Shown here piece by piece: positions 24,163-34,600 of a DNA stretch of 64,000 nt. The first letter of the stretch is position 1. Each line of letters opens with the position of its first letter. The translations under genes and the position numbers were made by a program. Origin of the DNA: Methanoplanus endosymbiosus. GTDB lineage: Archaea > Halobacteriota > Methanomicrobia > Methanomicrobiales > Methanomicrobiaceae. Below the pieces are notes generated by a model that made no database searches, was not told where the DNA came from, and worked only from the letters and a program-made list of their open reading frames with translations. The stretch lies in contig NZ_CP096115.1 of NCBI RefSeq assembly GCF_024662215.1, positions 868,001-932,000 of the forward strand, written 5' to 3'.

Positions 24163-24215
24163 GTAAAAAACATGACTATTATCCAGAAAATCTGAATTTA
24201 ACGACAGACAGGGGT

Positions 24216-24637
24216 GTGAATAACATCAGGTATAAATTTGATGAATGTCTCAGAAAGAAAAGAATAGTTAAAACTGATATTAAGGCTGAAATAATTCAGA
24301 AAGAGAGAGATGAAGCGAAAATGGATCTTGAAACTGCAAAAATCTCTCTAAAAGCAGGTAATGAAAAATGGTCGATTATTCAGGGTATTATTCTCAGTTT
24401 CATTCCTTAAAAGCACTGGTTTTTTCAGAGGGATATCGGGAAAAAAGCCATTCATGTCTTCTTTATGCTGTTGAAGCCCTTTTTGTTGATACCGGCAGGA
24501 TTGATTATTCTGTTGTTGAAAATTTTTCAGATGCTATGAGAATGAGAGAAGATGCCGACTATGGATGTTTTTATAATGCTGAATCGGCTGAATCTGTGGT
24601 AAACACTGCCGGGGAGTGCACTTTGGGCAGTAAATAA
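24216..24637 (+). pseudogene. HEPN-domain protein, partner of the MNT gene, split by a frameshift
   Basis: The first frame (GTG at 24216) reads to AGNEKWSIIQGIILSFIP-stop; the neighbouring frame continues the expected HEPN sequence as GYYSQFHSLKALVFSEGYRE then KSHSCLLYAVEALFVDTG and ends at 24637. One base is missing at about 24384-24388, where CAGGG should be followed by a whole codon before TATTAT. HEPN proteins of this type are RNases that form toxin-antitoxin pairs with MNT. Without the shift the product would be about 140 residues. The shift inactivates the toxin and leaves the antitoxin-type gene intact. Confidence 0.75.
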
Positions 24638-24676
24638 TATTCTAAAATAAGATGAAATAAAATCAATTATGATCAT

Positions 24677-25351
24677 TCAGGCATAACCGCTTGTACTGTC
24701 CCATACCACAGTGCCGTTTTCAGCTGTAACATTAATGTGTATATTCACCCATTCGCCCGGACTTTTGGTGATGTTGAGTTCAATCGGATTTTTTGCAGAA
24801 ATTCCGGTGAGAGTATTAGATCCTGTGAAGTCGTTGCCATATTCACGATCAACCTGGTATTCTATAGAATAATTGGCAGTCTCCTCTCCGGTTGGAACTA
24901 CCCTGAAGATGACACCCTCCGGATTGACATATGCCTCTTCATGAAAGATTGATTCATTCCCCGTTCCAATCATCTCCTGCACAGCAGAGCTTTTTGTGTC
25001 ACCCGGAATATCTGCATTCTGATCCGGGCCGAAACTGAAAATTGATGACGTTGAGCCGGTATTTCCGGGGAAGAGGAAAAGAGCTGCCAGAACAATTACC
25101 ACAATTGCAACTGAAGCGATAATTAATATGGCTGCGGAGGCTTTTGTGTATTTATTCACGGGATTTCCGGTATTTGCAGAACCCACAGATTTCCCGGTAT
25201 TTGCAGATTTCCCGGTATTTGCAGAACTGCCGGAAATCTTTGATTTTACTCCGGAATCCGTTTTTTTCCCTGGTGTTTTGCCTGGTGTTTTCCCTGATAT
25301 TTTGTCCGGTTTTTTGCCTGATATTTTACCCGGTTTTTTGCCTGATGTCAT
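24677..25351 (-). CDS. membrane protein with Gly/Lys/Pro repeat tail and extracellular domain (224 aa)
   Basis: Residues 1-65 are a low-complexity basic segment of repeats such as GKKPDKISGKTPGKTPGKK and ANTGKS; one membrane helix follows (ASAAILIIASVAIVVIVLAA, about 71-93), then an outside domain rich in beta strands (IEYQVDREYGNDFTGSNTL to VVWDSTSGYA). The C-terminal part resembles archaeal DUF1628/type IV pilin-like outer domains (FTGSNTLTGI, INVTAENGTVVWDS). The orientation puts the basic repeat in the cytoplasm. A decayed copy of the outer domain is at 23193-23441. Confidence 0.65.
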   Translation of the reverse strand: MTSGKKPGKISGKKPDKISGKTPGKTPGKKTDSGVKSKISGSSANTGKSANTGKSVGSANTGNPVNKYTKASAAILIIASVAIVVIVLAALFLFPGNTGSTSSIFSFGPDQNADIPGDTKSSAVQEMIGTGNESIFHEEAYVNPEGVIFRVVPTGEETANYSIEYQVDREYGNDFTGSNTLTGISAKNPIELNITKSPGEWVNIHINVTAENGTVVWDSTSGYA

Positions 25352-25466
25352 GATATATTATAACTATTTCATCCGGACAAACTTATTATTTCTTATGAGG
25401 TTTTTCAGCCCTCATTCCGGTAAAATGCCCTCTGCAACAACCTAAAATAGAAACATGATTAATGTA

Positions 25467-27181
25467 CAGTACTTTAAATTAAGTGCTCGATTAATATTTA
25501 AAATTGATGAATATTGTTTTAAAAATGTCTTACTGTATGCCCCTAAATTGAATATTATATCCAAATGTCCTGCATTTCAAATTTGAGGGATAAAAATGTA
25601 TTTTGTAAACCGATTTTGGTTAACACCATTTTATCCCACTTGAACCACAACACACTGCTTCATATTTCATGAATAAATGTCTGAATAAATGAGTTTGAAT
25701 CGAAATTATACCGTTTCCAGTAAAGATATTGTAAAATTTAAAATAGCTACCGCTAAACCTGGCCATCTGCATACTCAATTCATGAAGATGTCTGAATATC
25801 AGCTTATGGCAATTTCATTAAGGCTCAATAAATGGAAATGCTCCCAAGCCTCTTTAATTAAGATAGTGATAAAATGGTGCAAGGGAAATCGATCTCTATA
25901 AATTACCTTTGGTCCCCTCTGAAGTTTTGCAAATCTCTTCCATTTGATTGAAACCCAATGGTTCTGTATTATAAAAGAAATTAAAAAATAATAAAACCTA
26001 ACTACCGGATCCTTAGTGGATGTCCTTGCACCACTTTTATTAGCAAGGACATATGTGGACTCAATGGCAAATCTGTGTTTATACAATCTTCTAATCGATT
26101 TTGGAGATTTACATACCTTATAAACTACAAATGCTCGATGAAGTACACCATTTTTGCCTTTCTTTCCCATTTGATAGACAATACAGTCAACTATTTCTAT
26201 CTCCAATGGGAACTTTGATTTTGAATTTAGGGTGTGTTTAAAGGATTTTGATTTTTTACCTTTTAGATTCTTTTTGAGTTCCTCACCATGTTGCTTCACC
26301 GGCATGAGGTGTGGGACATCTGATTCTTTTAGGTAGCTAAAGATTTTACCTGTGTAGAACTCCCTGTCTAACATTAAACATTTTATTTTCAGACCTAAAC
26401 TCCGAATTAACTCAACACATGTTTTTATTCCATCTAAATTATTATCATTATCTTTCCAGGGAATAACAAGAAGGGTGAGGTGCTTATCCTGGTCCACAAT
26501 CGATAAAGTCATGTAAGCAAAGAACTTGGTTGTCGATGCTTTCTTCTTGTTGCGTATAATATTAGGATCTTCTTCTTCGTCTTTAACCCCATAATATGGC
26601 TTGAGGGTTTTATCAATAGCAAAATTGTAAGCCCTGCCTTCTATAATTATGCCTTCCCCTGCCAATAAAAGTATTTTAGAGGAATCTGATTCTAATTTCT
26701 CCATGTCAATATTATGTAAATATTTCAGACAGGTTGTATGGGATGGCAAACCATCTGTCATTTTTACAAGTCCTGAAATCGAATTTTTAGAACATGCCGC
26801 TGCTATTGTTCCTCTTACAATTGTTTTTGAATCATAATATCTGCCATCTGGAAAGGAGATATGATCCTCAATAATATCACAGATCAATTCAAGTTTTCCA
26901 AGCTTCAGTCCTGTATCTGACTGGATTTTGCTGTTTTTTTGACCAAATATTGCCACAAGGATGATGTTTTGGAGGCAATATATATCTATTGATTGGCAAT
27001 TGGTACATCAAAAAAACAAGATCATATTGAACATTTGTCTGATTCAGATTGTGCAAACATTCCACGGCACGCAGCAGAGGTTTTGACACAATATAATATT
27101 GAGAAGTACTTAACTATTTGAGTTTAGGCAGAAAACTCCGGGGTCTTATGTGATGAAATTTGCGGAATCTTTAAAGTACTG
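25467..27181. mobile_element. complete insertion sequence, 1715 bp, IS4/ISH3-like
   Basis: The ends are perfect 12-bp inverted repeats, CAGTACTTTAAA at 25467-25478 and TTTAAAGTACTG at 27170-27181. They are flanked directly by the 5-bp repeat ATGTA at 25462-25466 and 27182-27186, a target duplication. Inside is one transposase gene on the reverse strand (25799-26956), with about 330 bases of non-coding DNA on its 3' side and 210 on its 5' side. The intact ends and gene suggest a recent insertion. Confidence 0.75.
25799..26956 (-). CDS. DDE transposase (ISH3/IS4-like)
   Basis: A 385-residue transposase. The acidic triad is visible as FAIDKTLKPYYG (first Asp), CLMLDREFYTGKI (second Asp, followed by the typical REFY) and HRFAIESTYVLANKSGAR (Glu in the Y-x2-R-x3-E-like box). 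This pattern and the length are those of the ISH3 group found in haloarchaea and methanogens; I am sure of DDE chemistry but less of the exact family. It is the only gene of the insertion sequence and looks full-length. Confidence 0.85.
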   Translation of the reverse strand: MAIFGQKNSKIQSDTGLKLGKLELICDIIEDHISFPDGRYYDSKTIVRGTIAAACSKNSISGLVKMTDGLPSHTTCLKYLHNIDMEKLESDSSKILLLAGEGIIIEGRAYNFAIDKTLKPYYGVKDEEEDPNIIRNKKKASTTKFFAYMTLSIVDQDKHLTLLVIPWKDNDNNLDGIKTCVELIRSLGLKIKCLMLDREFYTGKIFSYLKESDVPHLMPVKQHGEELKKNLKGKKSKSFKHTLNSKSKFPLEIEIVDCIVYQMGKKGKNGVLHRAFVVYKVCKSPKSIRRLYKHRFAIESTYVLANKSGARTSTKDPVVRFYYFLISFIIQNHWVSIKWKRFAKLQRGPKVIYRDRFPLHHFITILIKEAWEHFHLLSLNEIAIS

Positions 27182-27190
27182 ATGTAACAG

Positions 27191-27373
27191 ATGGAGACCA
27201 CACAGCATATGTTAGTGAAAGTTAAAAAACCGGACGGAACAGCTGCAACAATAGAGATGAAGGATACAATGTGGCTGGAGATAGGTGATCACCTTCCGGA
27301 CGGATCAGTTGTCATTGAACTAAAGTATCCGGATGACATCGACGATGACATGGAAGCCCTTGATCTCTATTAA
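27191..27373 (+). CDS. small hypothetical protein (60 aa)
   Basis: A 60-residue acidic protein, METTQHMLVKVKKPDGTAAT then IEMKDTMWLEIGDHLPDGSV and VIELKYPDDID, likely a small beta barrel or ubiquitin-like strand-rich fold. It starts five bases after the target duplication of the insertion sequence, so its own promoter may have been separated by the insertion. Function unknown. Confidence 0.5.
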   Translation: METTQHMLVKVKKPDGTAATIEMKDTMWLEIGDHLPDGSVVIELKYPDDIDDDMEALDLY

Positions 27374-27476
27374 CATAGTCAGGATTAACATAGCCAAGAT
27401 TAACACAGTTAAGACAGTCCGGTTCTTTGATCAGATCAGCTATCAGGTCATTTATCAGATCATCTATCAGGTCATC
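27371..27476. repeat. two sets of short tandem repeats
   Basis: Three 15-bp units of the type TAACATAGTCAGGAT lie at 27371-27415, starting at the stop codon of the preceding gene, and three 12-bp units of the type TATCAGGTCATC at 27441-27476 with a degenerate fourth before them. The rest of the spacer to 27703 is AT-rich and shows promoter-like DNA only. Confidence 0.5.
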
Positions 27477-27659
27477 TACTCCGACCCTCTGGTTTGATAC
27501 TTCAATCCGGACATTTAAATCCGGGAATCATATAATTAGTCAATTCTTATTTACCCGCAACAAAATAATACGTACAATAAAAAATTTATGAGAAATTATA
27601 ACCAAAATATTCAAAATCTTATTTTTTGTTATCAACTGCACAAAATATTTGATCAGAAA

Positions 27660-27682
27660 AGTTAAATCAAATGGTTTTAACT
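27660..27682. promoter_or_regulatory. inverted repeat upstream of the ABC binding protein, possible metal-regulator site
   Basis: AGTTAAA (27660-27666) and its exact reverse TTTAACT (27676-27682) lie about 22 bases before the start codon of the substrate-binding protein. For an uptake operon this place and symmetry fit a repressor site (for example of the DtxR or NikR type), but the factor cannot be named from the sequence. Confidence 0.4.
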
Positions 27683-27703
27683 AAAAACACATTAAATTGA
27701 TAT

Positions 27704-28882
27704 ATGACAATTATGGACAGATATTTGAGACATTTAACAACAATATCAATATTATTTGCATTAACCATATTAATTATGGTTTGTGGATGTACAGGAACAT
27801 CCGCACAGACAGATGCAGATATAAACAGCAATGATCAGACAGAAATGGTGACCATCACCGACTCCAACGGAAGAGAAGTCACCATACCTTCAAACCCGCA
27901 GAGAGTCGTATGTTCCGGCTCAGGATGCCTTCGTCTCCTCTCATACCTTGGAGGAAACGAACTTGCTGTCGGCGTTGACAACATAGACAAAAAAGACAAT
28001 TCCTATGACAAAGAGACATACAATGCAAGAGCATACTACCTTGCATATCCGGAATACGCAGATCTCCCATTAATAGGAAACCATCACAGTGATGACGACC
28101 CTGAATCCATCATAGCATGCGAACCGGAAATCATATTCAGAACAGACGGCTACAGGGCTGCAATAAATGACGATGAACTTCAGGAAAAAACAGGAATCCC
28201 GGTAGTCGGCCTTAACTACGGAGACCCCACAGATAACCGCCAGGCGATGTATGACTCCCTCAGACTGATGGGTCAGATAATCGGCAGAGAAGATCGTGCT
28301 GATGAAGTCGCAGAATTCTTTGAATCACAGATCGGCGACCTTGGGGAAAGAACCACAGACGCTGACCCTGCAATAACACCAAAAGTTTACATTGCCGGAA
28401 TTTCAAACAAAGGCCCGCAGGGACTTCTCTCAACATCACTCACATATGCACCATTTACATACATAAACGCAGACCGCTTCAATGTTGCAGACAGTGACGA
28501 AAACACAATGACACAGGCATTCATAGCAAAAGAGAAGCTGATTGACTTAAACCCGGATACAATATTCATCGAACTCGGCACAGTTCAGCTTAACCCCTCA
28601 GCCATTGATGAACTAAAAGATGATAGCTGCTACAGATCACTGGATGCAGTTAAAACAGGAGATGTGTATGGAATGCTCCCATACAACTGGTACTCATACA
28701 ACTATGGAACAGCAATAATATCTGCATACTATGCAGGAAAGATGATCTATCCGGATCAGTTTGAAGATATAGAGATAAAAGAGAAAGCAGATGAGATCTA
28801 TGAATTCTTATTTGAAATGCCGGAATATGACATACTGAATGAAAGATTTGACGGAATTGGCTATACAAAAATTTCCCTCTAA
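27704..28882 (+). CDS. iron-complex/cobalamin-type ABC transporter substrate-binding lipoprotein
   Basis: A 392-residue binding protein. The N terminus has a lipoprotein signal (LFALTILIMVCGCTGTSAQ, lipid-modified Cys in CGC-T). Two Rossmann-like lobes of the FecB/BtuF class follow: TITDSNGREVTIPSNPQRVV then CSGSG, CEPEIIFRTDGYRAAI, a long connecting helix (RQAMYDSLRLMGQIIGREDR) and a second lobe ending near residue 390. It binds a ferric chelate, corrinoid or similar metal complex outside the membrane and delivers it to the permease encoded 23 bases downstream. The exact ligand cannot be told. Confidence 0.9.
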   Translation: MTIMDRYLRHLTTISILFALTILIMVCGCTGTSAQTDADINSNDQTEMVTITDSNGREVTIPSNPQRVVCSGSGCLRLLSYLGGNELAVGVDNIDKKDNSYDKETYNARAYYLAYPEYADLPLIGNHHSDDDPESIIACEPEIIFRTDGYRAAINDDELQEKTGIPVVGLNYGDPTDNRQAMYDSLRLMGQIIGREDRADEVAEFFESQIGDLGERTTDADPAITPKVYIAGISNKGPQGLLSTSLTYAPFTYINADRFNVADSDENTMTQAFIAKEKLIDLNPDTIFIELGTVQLNPSAIDELKDDSCYRSLDAVKTGDVYGMLPYNWYSYNYGTAIISAYYAGKMIYPDQFEDIEIKEKADEIYEFLFEMPEYDILNERFDGIGYTKISL

Positions 28883-28905
28883 TCAGCATTTTTTGGAGAA
28901 ACTCA

Positions 28906-29973
28906 TTGAATACCACAGAAAAAGACTTTAATCTGAAATATAAGGATTATATTCTGAATAAAAAGTACTTTCTCCTGTCCTCGTTAATCCTGACATTAAT
29001 AATATTTATAATTTCAATATCACTGGGTGCGGTCAGAATACCAATCCATGAAGTCATATCGGCATTTACAGGAAACAGCATCTCTGAAGAGACATATATA
29101 ATTATCCGGGATGTCCGGCTGCCACAGGCATGTGCTGCCCTCATTGCCGGAATCGCACTCTCATTATCAGGGGTTGCCATGCAGGCAGTGCTGAAAAATC
29201 CCCTTGGTTCCCCTTTTACATTAGGACTCTCTCACGCAGCAGCATTTGGTGCTGCAATGGCAGTGATAATTTTTGGCACCGGAATGATGACAAGCGGAAT
29301 TTCCGGTTCAATAGTCATAAACAATCCATATATCACCTCTGCTTTTGCCTTTCTTTTCTGTATGACCGCAACCGGACTGATACTTGGGATATCAAACCTG
29401 AAATCAGGTCAGCCGGAGACAATTGTGCTTGCCGGAATTGCAATAGGGTCACTATTTACCGCTGCAACAATGGCACTTCAGTACTTTGCTGACGACACCC
29501 AGCTTGCATCAATAATCTTCTGGACATTCGGCGATACCGGCAGGGCAGGATGGAATGAGATTATAATTATGCTTATACCTACTATAACTGCATTAGTGTA
29601 CTTCCAGAAAAATTCCATGGATTACAATGCAATCAGCCTGGGAGACGAAGTTGCACACGGACTTGGTATCAATGTAAAGAGAAAAAGGCTTACAGGAATG
29701 GTGATTTCCTCCCTTGTAACGGCAGTAGTTGTCTCATTTCTTGGAGTAATAGGATTTATCGGGCTTATCAGCCCGCATATTGCACGGATGTTAATAGGAG
29801 GAGATCACAGATACCTGATTCCCGCATCATGTATAACAGGTGCTGCCATCCTGCTCTGTGCTGACACTGCTGCACGTATGATTATGGCACCCTTTGTCAT
29901 TCCGGTGGCAGTGCTTACATCCTTTATTGGAGCGCCTCTGTTTTTATTCATACTCTTTAGGAATAAACTATAA
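28906..29973 (+). CDS. FecCD-family ABC transporter permease
   Basis: A 355-residue permease with about ten membrane helices and family marks RDVRLPQACAALIAGIALSL, SGVAMQAVLKNPLGSPFTLG, AAAFGAAMAVI and GFIGLISPHIARMLIGGDHR. It starts with TTG at 28906 after a GGAG ribosome binding site and forms an operon with the binding protein. The usual third gene, the ATP-binding protein, does not follow; 616 bases without a clear gene come next. The transporter must borrow an ATPase from elsewhere or be incomplete. Confidence 0.9.
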   Translation: MNTTEKDFNLKYKDYILNKKYFLLSSLILTLIIFIISISLGAVRIPIHEVISAFTGNSISEETYIIIRDVRLPQACAALIAGIALSLSGVAMQAVLKNPLGSPFTLGLSHAAAFGAAMAVIIFGTGMMTSGISGSIVINNPYITSAFAFLFCMTATGLILGISNLKSGQPETIVLAGIAIGSLFTAATMALQYFADDTQLASIIFWTFGDTGRAGWNEIIIMLIPTITALVYFQKNSMDYNAISLGDEVAHGLGINVKRKRLTGMVISSLVTAVVVSFLGVIGFIGLISPHIARMLIGGDHRYLIPASCITGAAILLCADTAARMIMAPFVIPVAVLTSFIGAPLFLFILFRNKL

Positions 29974-30589
29974 CTCAGATAAAGGAATTTACAGAAACAT
30001 CAGGGATAATTTTTTGCCAGAAAAACAGCATTTCACCGGAATTATCATACCGATGAACAATTTCAATACATTCATTCCGGTCTCAGACACTGAATATATC
30101 ACTAAAAATTACAGAATTCACCCGGCCTGAGAATAATTATAACAAAATGATTCTGAGATAGATAAGAAAACATATATATGATCAGGATCAATACCAGTAT
30201 CGGGCGGTGTTTAATCCAAATCACTTCAATCGTCCCACAGATAAAACCCCGTGCCGTTCCGCCCCATCGCTTTCATTGCGGCATTTCCGGGATTTTGGAT
30301 GAATGGAACCGGGCAATAGCAGATAATCCACAATAACTCCCGGCCCATATAACCATATTATCAGGACTGTACCGAAACAGTATCTGACGCAGAGATCTGT
30401 AATAATCAGATAATAAAAAGCTCAGAACTCTCTTCTCCTATACTGAACAGATATTGTGTCAAAGCCTGTATTACTCTTCATATTGCTGCCCCTTAATCAG
30501 CAGAAGATCATTGCAGTCAGATCTGTCTGTTAATTCAGAATAGTTTTAAATACTTCCGGAGATACTAATGACTCTAAACGGAGGGAAAA
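29974..30589. other. 616-base spacer without a supported gene
   Basis: A TATA-like ACATATATATG is at about 30171-30182. GC-rich segments (GTATCGGGCGGTG, CGTGCCGTTCCGCCCC) follow at 30195-30280 and could form an RNA. The reverse strand has a short frame ending NAAMKAMGRNGTGFYLWDD (about 36 residues from a possible ATG near 30350) that reads like protein, but I cannot support it as a gene. The spacer contains no ABC ATPase remnant that I can see. Confidence 0.35.
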
Positions 30590-31426
30590 ATGTCAATAAT
30601 AGTAGATCCTGAAAGATGTAATAACTGCGGAATCTGCGGCCACGTATGCCCTGTAAACTGTATTATTGTAGATAAAAAAACACTGCCATACATCCCGGAG
30701 GAACTGACAGAGACCTGCACATCCTGTGGACAATGTGAAGCATTCTGCCCGAAAGCCGCCATAATATGTGATTCCGGCGGGGAATATTCAGAATTCACCG
30801 ACCTCAATGCTCCGGATATAACAGTTGAACAGCTCCACCGGTTCCTGCTCAACCGAAGACCATTCCGGAATTTCAGATCAAAGCATGTTGACCCTGAGAC
30901 GATCCAGAGGATACTTGACACGGCCAGATATGCCCCCTCTGCCGGAAATGAACAGCCGATAAAATGGATAATAATTACAGGAAAAAAAGCGATCAGTCTT
31001 GTTGTCCGCCGGGCCGTCATAGCGATGGAAGAGGAGATTAAAAAAGACCCAAAGAGCAGATATATCCACATTATTGATAAAGTAAAGGATGCCTGGCTCA
31101 ATGGAGAGGACCTGATCTGCCGGTCTGCACCACATATTGTAATAGCTTCAGTTCCGGAAGAAAGCCCGTATTATGATGTCGATTCAGTAATTGCACTATC
31201 CTGGTTTGAGCTTGCAACATATTCACATGGAATAGGCACAAGCTGGTGCGGACTGTTGCAGGTTTTGAGCAATGAGAACGAACACCTGAGAAAACAACTC
31301 AGAATTCCGATAGGCTACAAATCCGGATGCGTCATGATATTTGGCTACGGAAAATTCAGGGTAAGGCAGATCCCGCCAAGAAACCCGCCTGATGTATCCT
31401 GGTTCGGAGAATTAAGGCCCGAATAA
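30590..31426 (+). CDS. ferredoxin-nitroreductase fusion protein
   Basis: The first 60 residues carry two 4Fe-4S cluster motifs (CNNCGICGHVCPVNC and CTSCGQCEAFCPKA); the rest is a nitroreductase-like flavin domain with NRRPFRNFRSKHVDPETIQR, then ARYAPSAGNEQPIKWIII (FMN-binding), and a C-terminal GTSWCG segment. Length 278 is normal for this class, common in methanogens and clostridia. It likely passes electrons from reduced ferredoxin or another donor to an unknown substrate through FMN. The ATG follows a GGAGG ribosome binding site. It stands as a single transcription unit. Confidence 0.9.
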   Translation: MSIIVDPERCNNCGICGHVCPVNCIIVDKKTLPYIPEELTETCTSCGQCEAFCPKAAIICDSGGEYSEFTDLNAPDITVEQLHRFLLNRRPFRNFRSKHVDPETIQRILDTARYAPSAGNEQPIKWIIITGKKAISLVVRRAVIAMEEEIKKDPKSRYIHIIDKVKDAWLNGEDLICRSAPHIVIASVPEESPYYDVDSVIALSWFELATYSHGIGTSWCGLLQVLSNENEHLRKQLRIPIGYKSGCVMIFGYGKFRVRQIPPRNPPDVSWFGELRPE

Positions 31427-31692
31427 TATTTTTAAAAAAATCCGGCAGCAGAGATCAGACCAGAAAATATCACAGCCACATAAAAGGCTTAAAAAAATAA
31501 TTATAATTACCACAGATAAAAAACAGATCAAAGATCTGACAGACCCTATTTTATAACAGATAATCAAATACCGGATCACCTGAAGTAGTAGCTTTATAAT
31601 TGAATAAAAACAAAATGAATTATTCAGTATTCCTGCCAATACCCTTTCTGACAGTCGATCAGACTGAAATGGAATACCTTCAGGGGCATACA

Positions 31693-34600
31693 ATGATATC
31701 AGTTCTTTATACCGACGATGAACCTGCCCTTCTTGAGTTAGGAAAAATCTTTCTTGAGAGAACAGGGGATTTTACAGTCACAACAGCAACAGGTGCAGAT
31801 GAAGCCCTTCATATGCTTGAAAAAGAGAAATTTGACGTAATTGTTTCTGACTACCAGATGCCGGGAATGGATGGCATAGAGTTTCTTGCAGAAGTCCGTA
31901 ACAATTATGGAAACCTCCCGTTTATCCTCTTCACAGGAAAAGGCCGGGAAGAAGTGGTTATTCAGGCCATAAATTCCGGAGCAGACTTCTATATCCAGAA
32001 AGGCGGCGAACCAAGAGCACAGTTTGCTGAACTATCCCATAAAATAAAAACAGCAGTATCCGGAAGACGGGCAGAAGAGGCACTCTGCAGAAGTGAAGAG
32101 CAGTCCAGAGATATTCTCTCGGCAATGCCTGATATCGTAATGGTTTACAGGGAAGGGATAATTGTTTATGCAAACCAGATGACACTGGAGGTATCCGGAT
32201 ATTCATCTGAGGAACTTATTGGATCATATATTATTAAATTCATAGACCCCGGATACCACAAATCCATCCGTAAAAAGATGGATATGAGAAATTCCGGCGA
32301 AAATACAGATGACTATGAGATAGAACTTGCAGATAAATCCGGCTCACTTCATCATGTTATTGTCCGCACTGCCCCTATGATCTTTAACGGCCTGCCTTCA
32401 ACCGTGGTAATTCTGACAGACATAACCGAACGGAAAAGAATGGAGACCGCCCTTAGGGAATCTGAAACTCTTTACAGAACAATTTTTGAAAATACCGGTG
32501 CCGGAACGATAATAATAAGAGAAGATAACATAATTGAGAAAGCAAGTGCAGTCTTTTCTGAACTGTCAGGATATTTGCTCAGTGAAATTGAAGGTAAGAA
32601 GAGCTGGACTGAGTTTGTTGCTCCTGAAGATCTCGAAATAATGAAGATTTATCACATTTCAAGGCGCAAAAATCCGGATACAGAAAAAAAGACATATGAA
32701 TTCAGATTTTTAGACCGTTATGGTAAGATAAAGGACTGCATAAACAATGTTGCTATAATTCCCGGCACAGGCATGAGTGTAGCCTCCGTTGTTGACATAT
32801 CATACAAAAAAGAAGCAGAAACAGAACTGAAAAATAATAATGAAGAGCTTAACGCCTCATACGAACAGATAAAAGCTGCCGAAGAAGAGCTTAAAGCGCA
32901 GTATGCCACACTTGCTGAAAGTGAAGGCATTATCCGGCTGAGTGAAGAGAGACTTCTTATGGCACAGGAGATAGGCCATACCGGGTGCTGGGAATATAAT
33001 ATAAACTCAGGTAAAATCTGGGCATCCGATGAGGCACTCCGCATTTTTGGAATTTCGGACAGAGGGGAGGAACTGCCCACCGAAGAGATTGAGTCCTGCA
33101 TTCCGGAATGGGGAAAAAACCATAAGGCACTCTTTGATCTAATCTCAGAAGGAAAAAAATATGACACTGAATTTTATATACACCCGGCAGACGGCTCAGC
33201 TCCAAGATATATCCATTCAGTTGCAAAAAAAATTGAAGGTCATAATAACAGCCCCACAAGAATTTTGGGAATTATCCAGGATATAACAGAACATAAAAAT
33301 GCAAAAGAGGCACTGAGACTTAAGAATTATGCAGTTGAATCATCAATGGACGGCATAGGAATAGCTGACCTTTCAGGTATTATGACTTATGCCAACCCTG
33401 CATTTATATCCATCATGGGTTATGATGATCTGAGCGAAGTAATCGGCCTGCATTATCAGAATTTCCCGTTCAATACTGAAGAAGGTCAGGAGATATTTAA
33501 TGAATTAAAGGAGCATGGGAGATGGTCGGGCGAGGTCATGGGCCGGAAAAAGAACAAAACTCCGGTTGTTCTCGATTTCAGCATAAATATGATTAACAAT
33601 TCAGAAGGGATTCCGGTTGCGATGATGTGCACATTTTCAGACATCACCAAAAGCAAACTTGCAGAAGAGGCACTGAAAAAGAGTGAAAACAGATACCGGA
33701 GCATATTTGATAATGCAAATGACGAGATAATTATCCATCAGATGGCTCCTGATCACCACCCGGGAAGGATTACTGAGGTAAACAGGCGTGCAATCAAAAC
33801 ACTTGGCTACAGCCGTGATGAACTGTTAAATATGACAATTGAGGAGATCTCACATCCCCACACCACCGAAGAGTGCAATCAGATTAATAACATAATCCTC
33901 AGAGATAACAGGGCAATATTTCCGGCAACCCAGTTTACAAAAGACGGGAGAAAAATTCCGGTTGAGGTGAGCACAAATTATTATGAATATGAAAGCAGTC
34001 CTGAGTGTGTGGCAGTCATCCGTGACTTATCTGAGCGCATAACTGCTCAGGAAACGCTTTCACGTGCACATAATCAGCTAAAACTCATTTCAGGAATAAC
34101 ACGCCACGACCTTTATAACCAGGTGACGGCCATGATGGGTTACCTTGAAATTATGAAATTGGGTGAAAACGACATCTCAAATGGAGAATATATTGAAAAA
34201 CTTGACGCTTCATTACGGAGAATATATTCCATTGTCGAGAAAACAAAATATTACGGGGAGATTGGCATCAATGAACCTCTATGGCAGAACTGCCATATAT
34301 CAGCAGACAGAGCAGTGAAAGAACTCTCTCCTGAAAACGCAGTTATCAGAAATGATATCTCCACCAATACTGAAATCCTGGCAGATACTTTACTCTTCAG
34401 AGTCTTTTACAATCTGATAGAAAATTCACAACGGCATGGGGGAGACATTACTACCATCAGATTCTCCACAGAAGAATCAGGGGATGATTGCCTTATAATA
34501 TATTCAGATAATGGAAACGGCATCCCGACAGCAGAGAAAGAGAAGATATTTGAGAAGAGTTATGGAAAAAATACCGGCCTTGGCCTGTTTTTCTCAAAAG

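Noticed and set aside
26889-27089. Open frame overlapping the transposase start on the reverse strand
   Set aside because: It reads through the terminal part of the insertion sequence in another frame and has no protein-like pattern; the transposase frame is clearly the coding one.
31600-31692. N-terminal extension of the sensor kinase from a TTG at 31600
   Set aside because: The receiver domain begins at the ATG at 31693 as in related proteins; the extra 31 residues show no family pattern.
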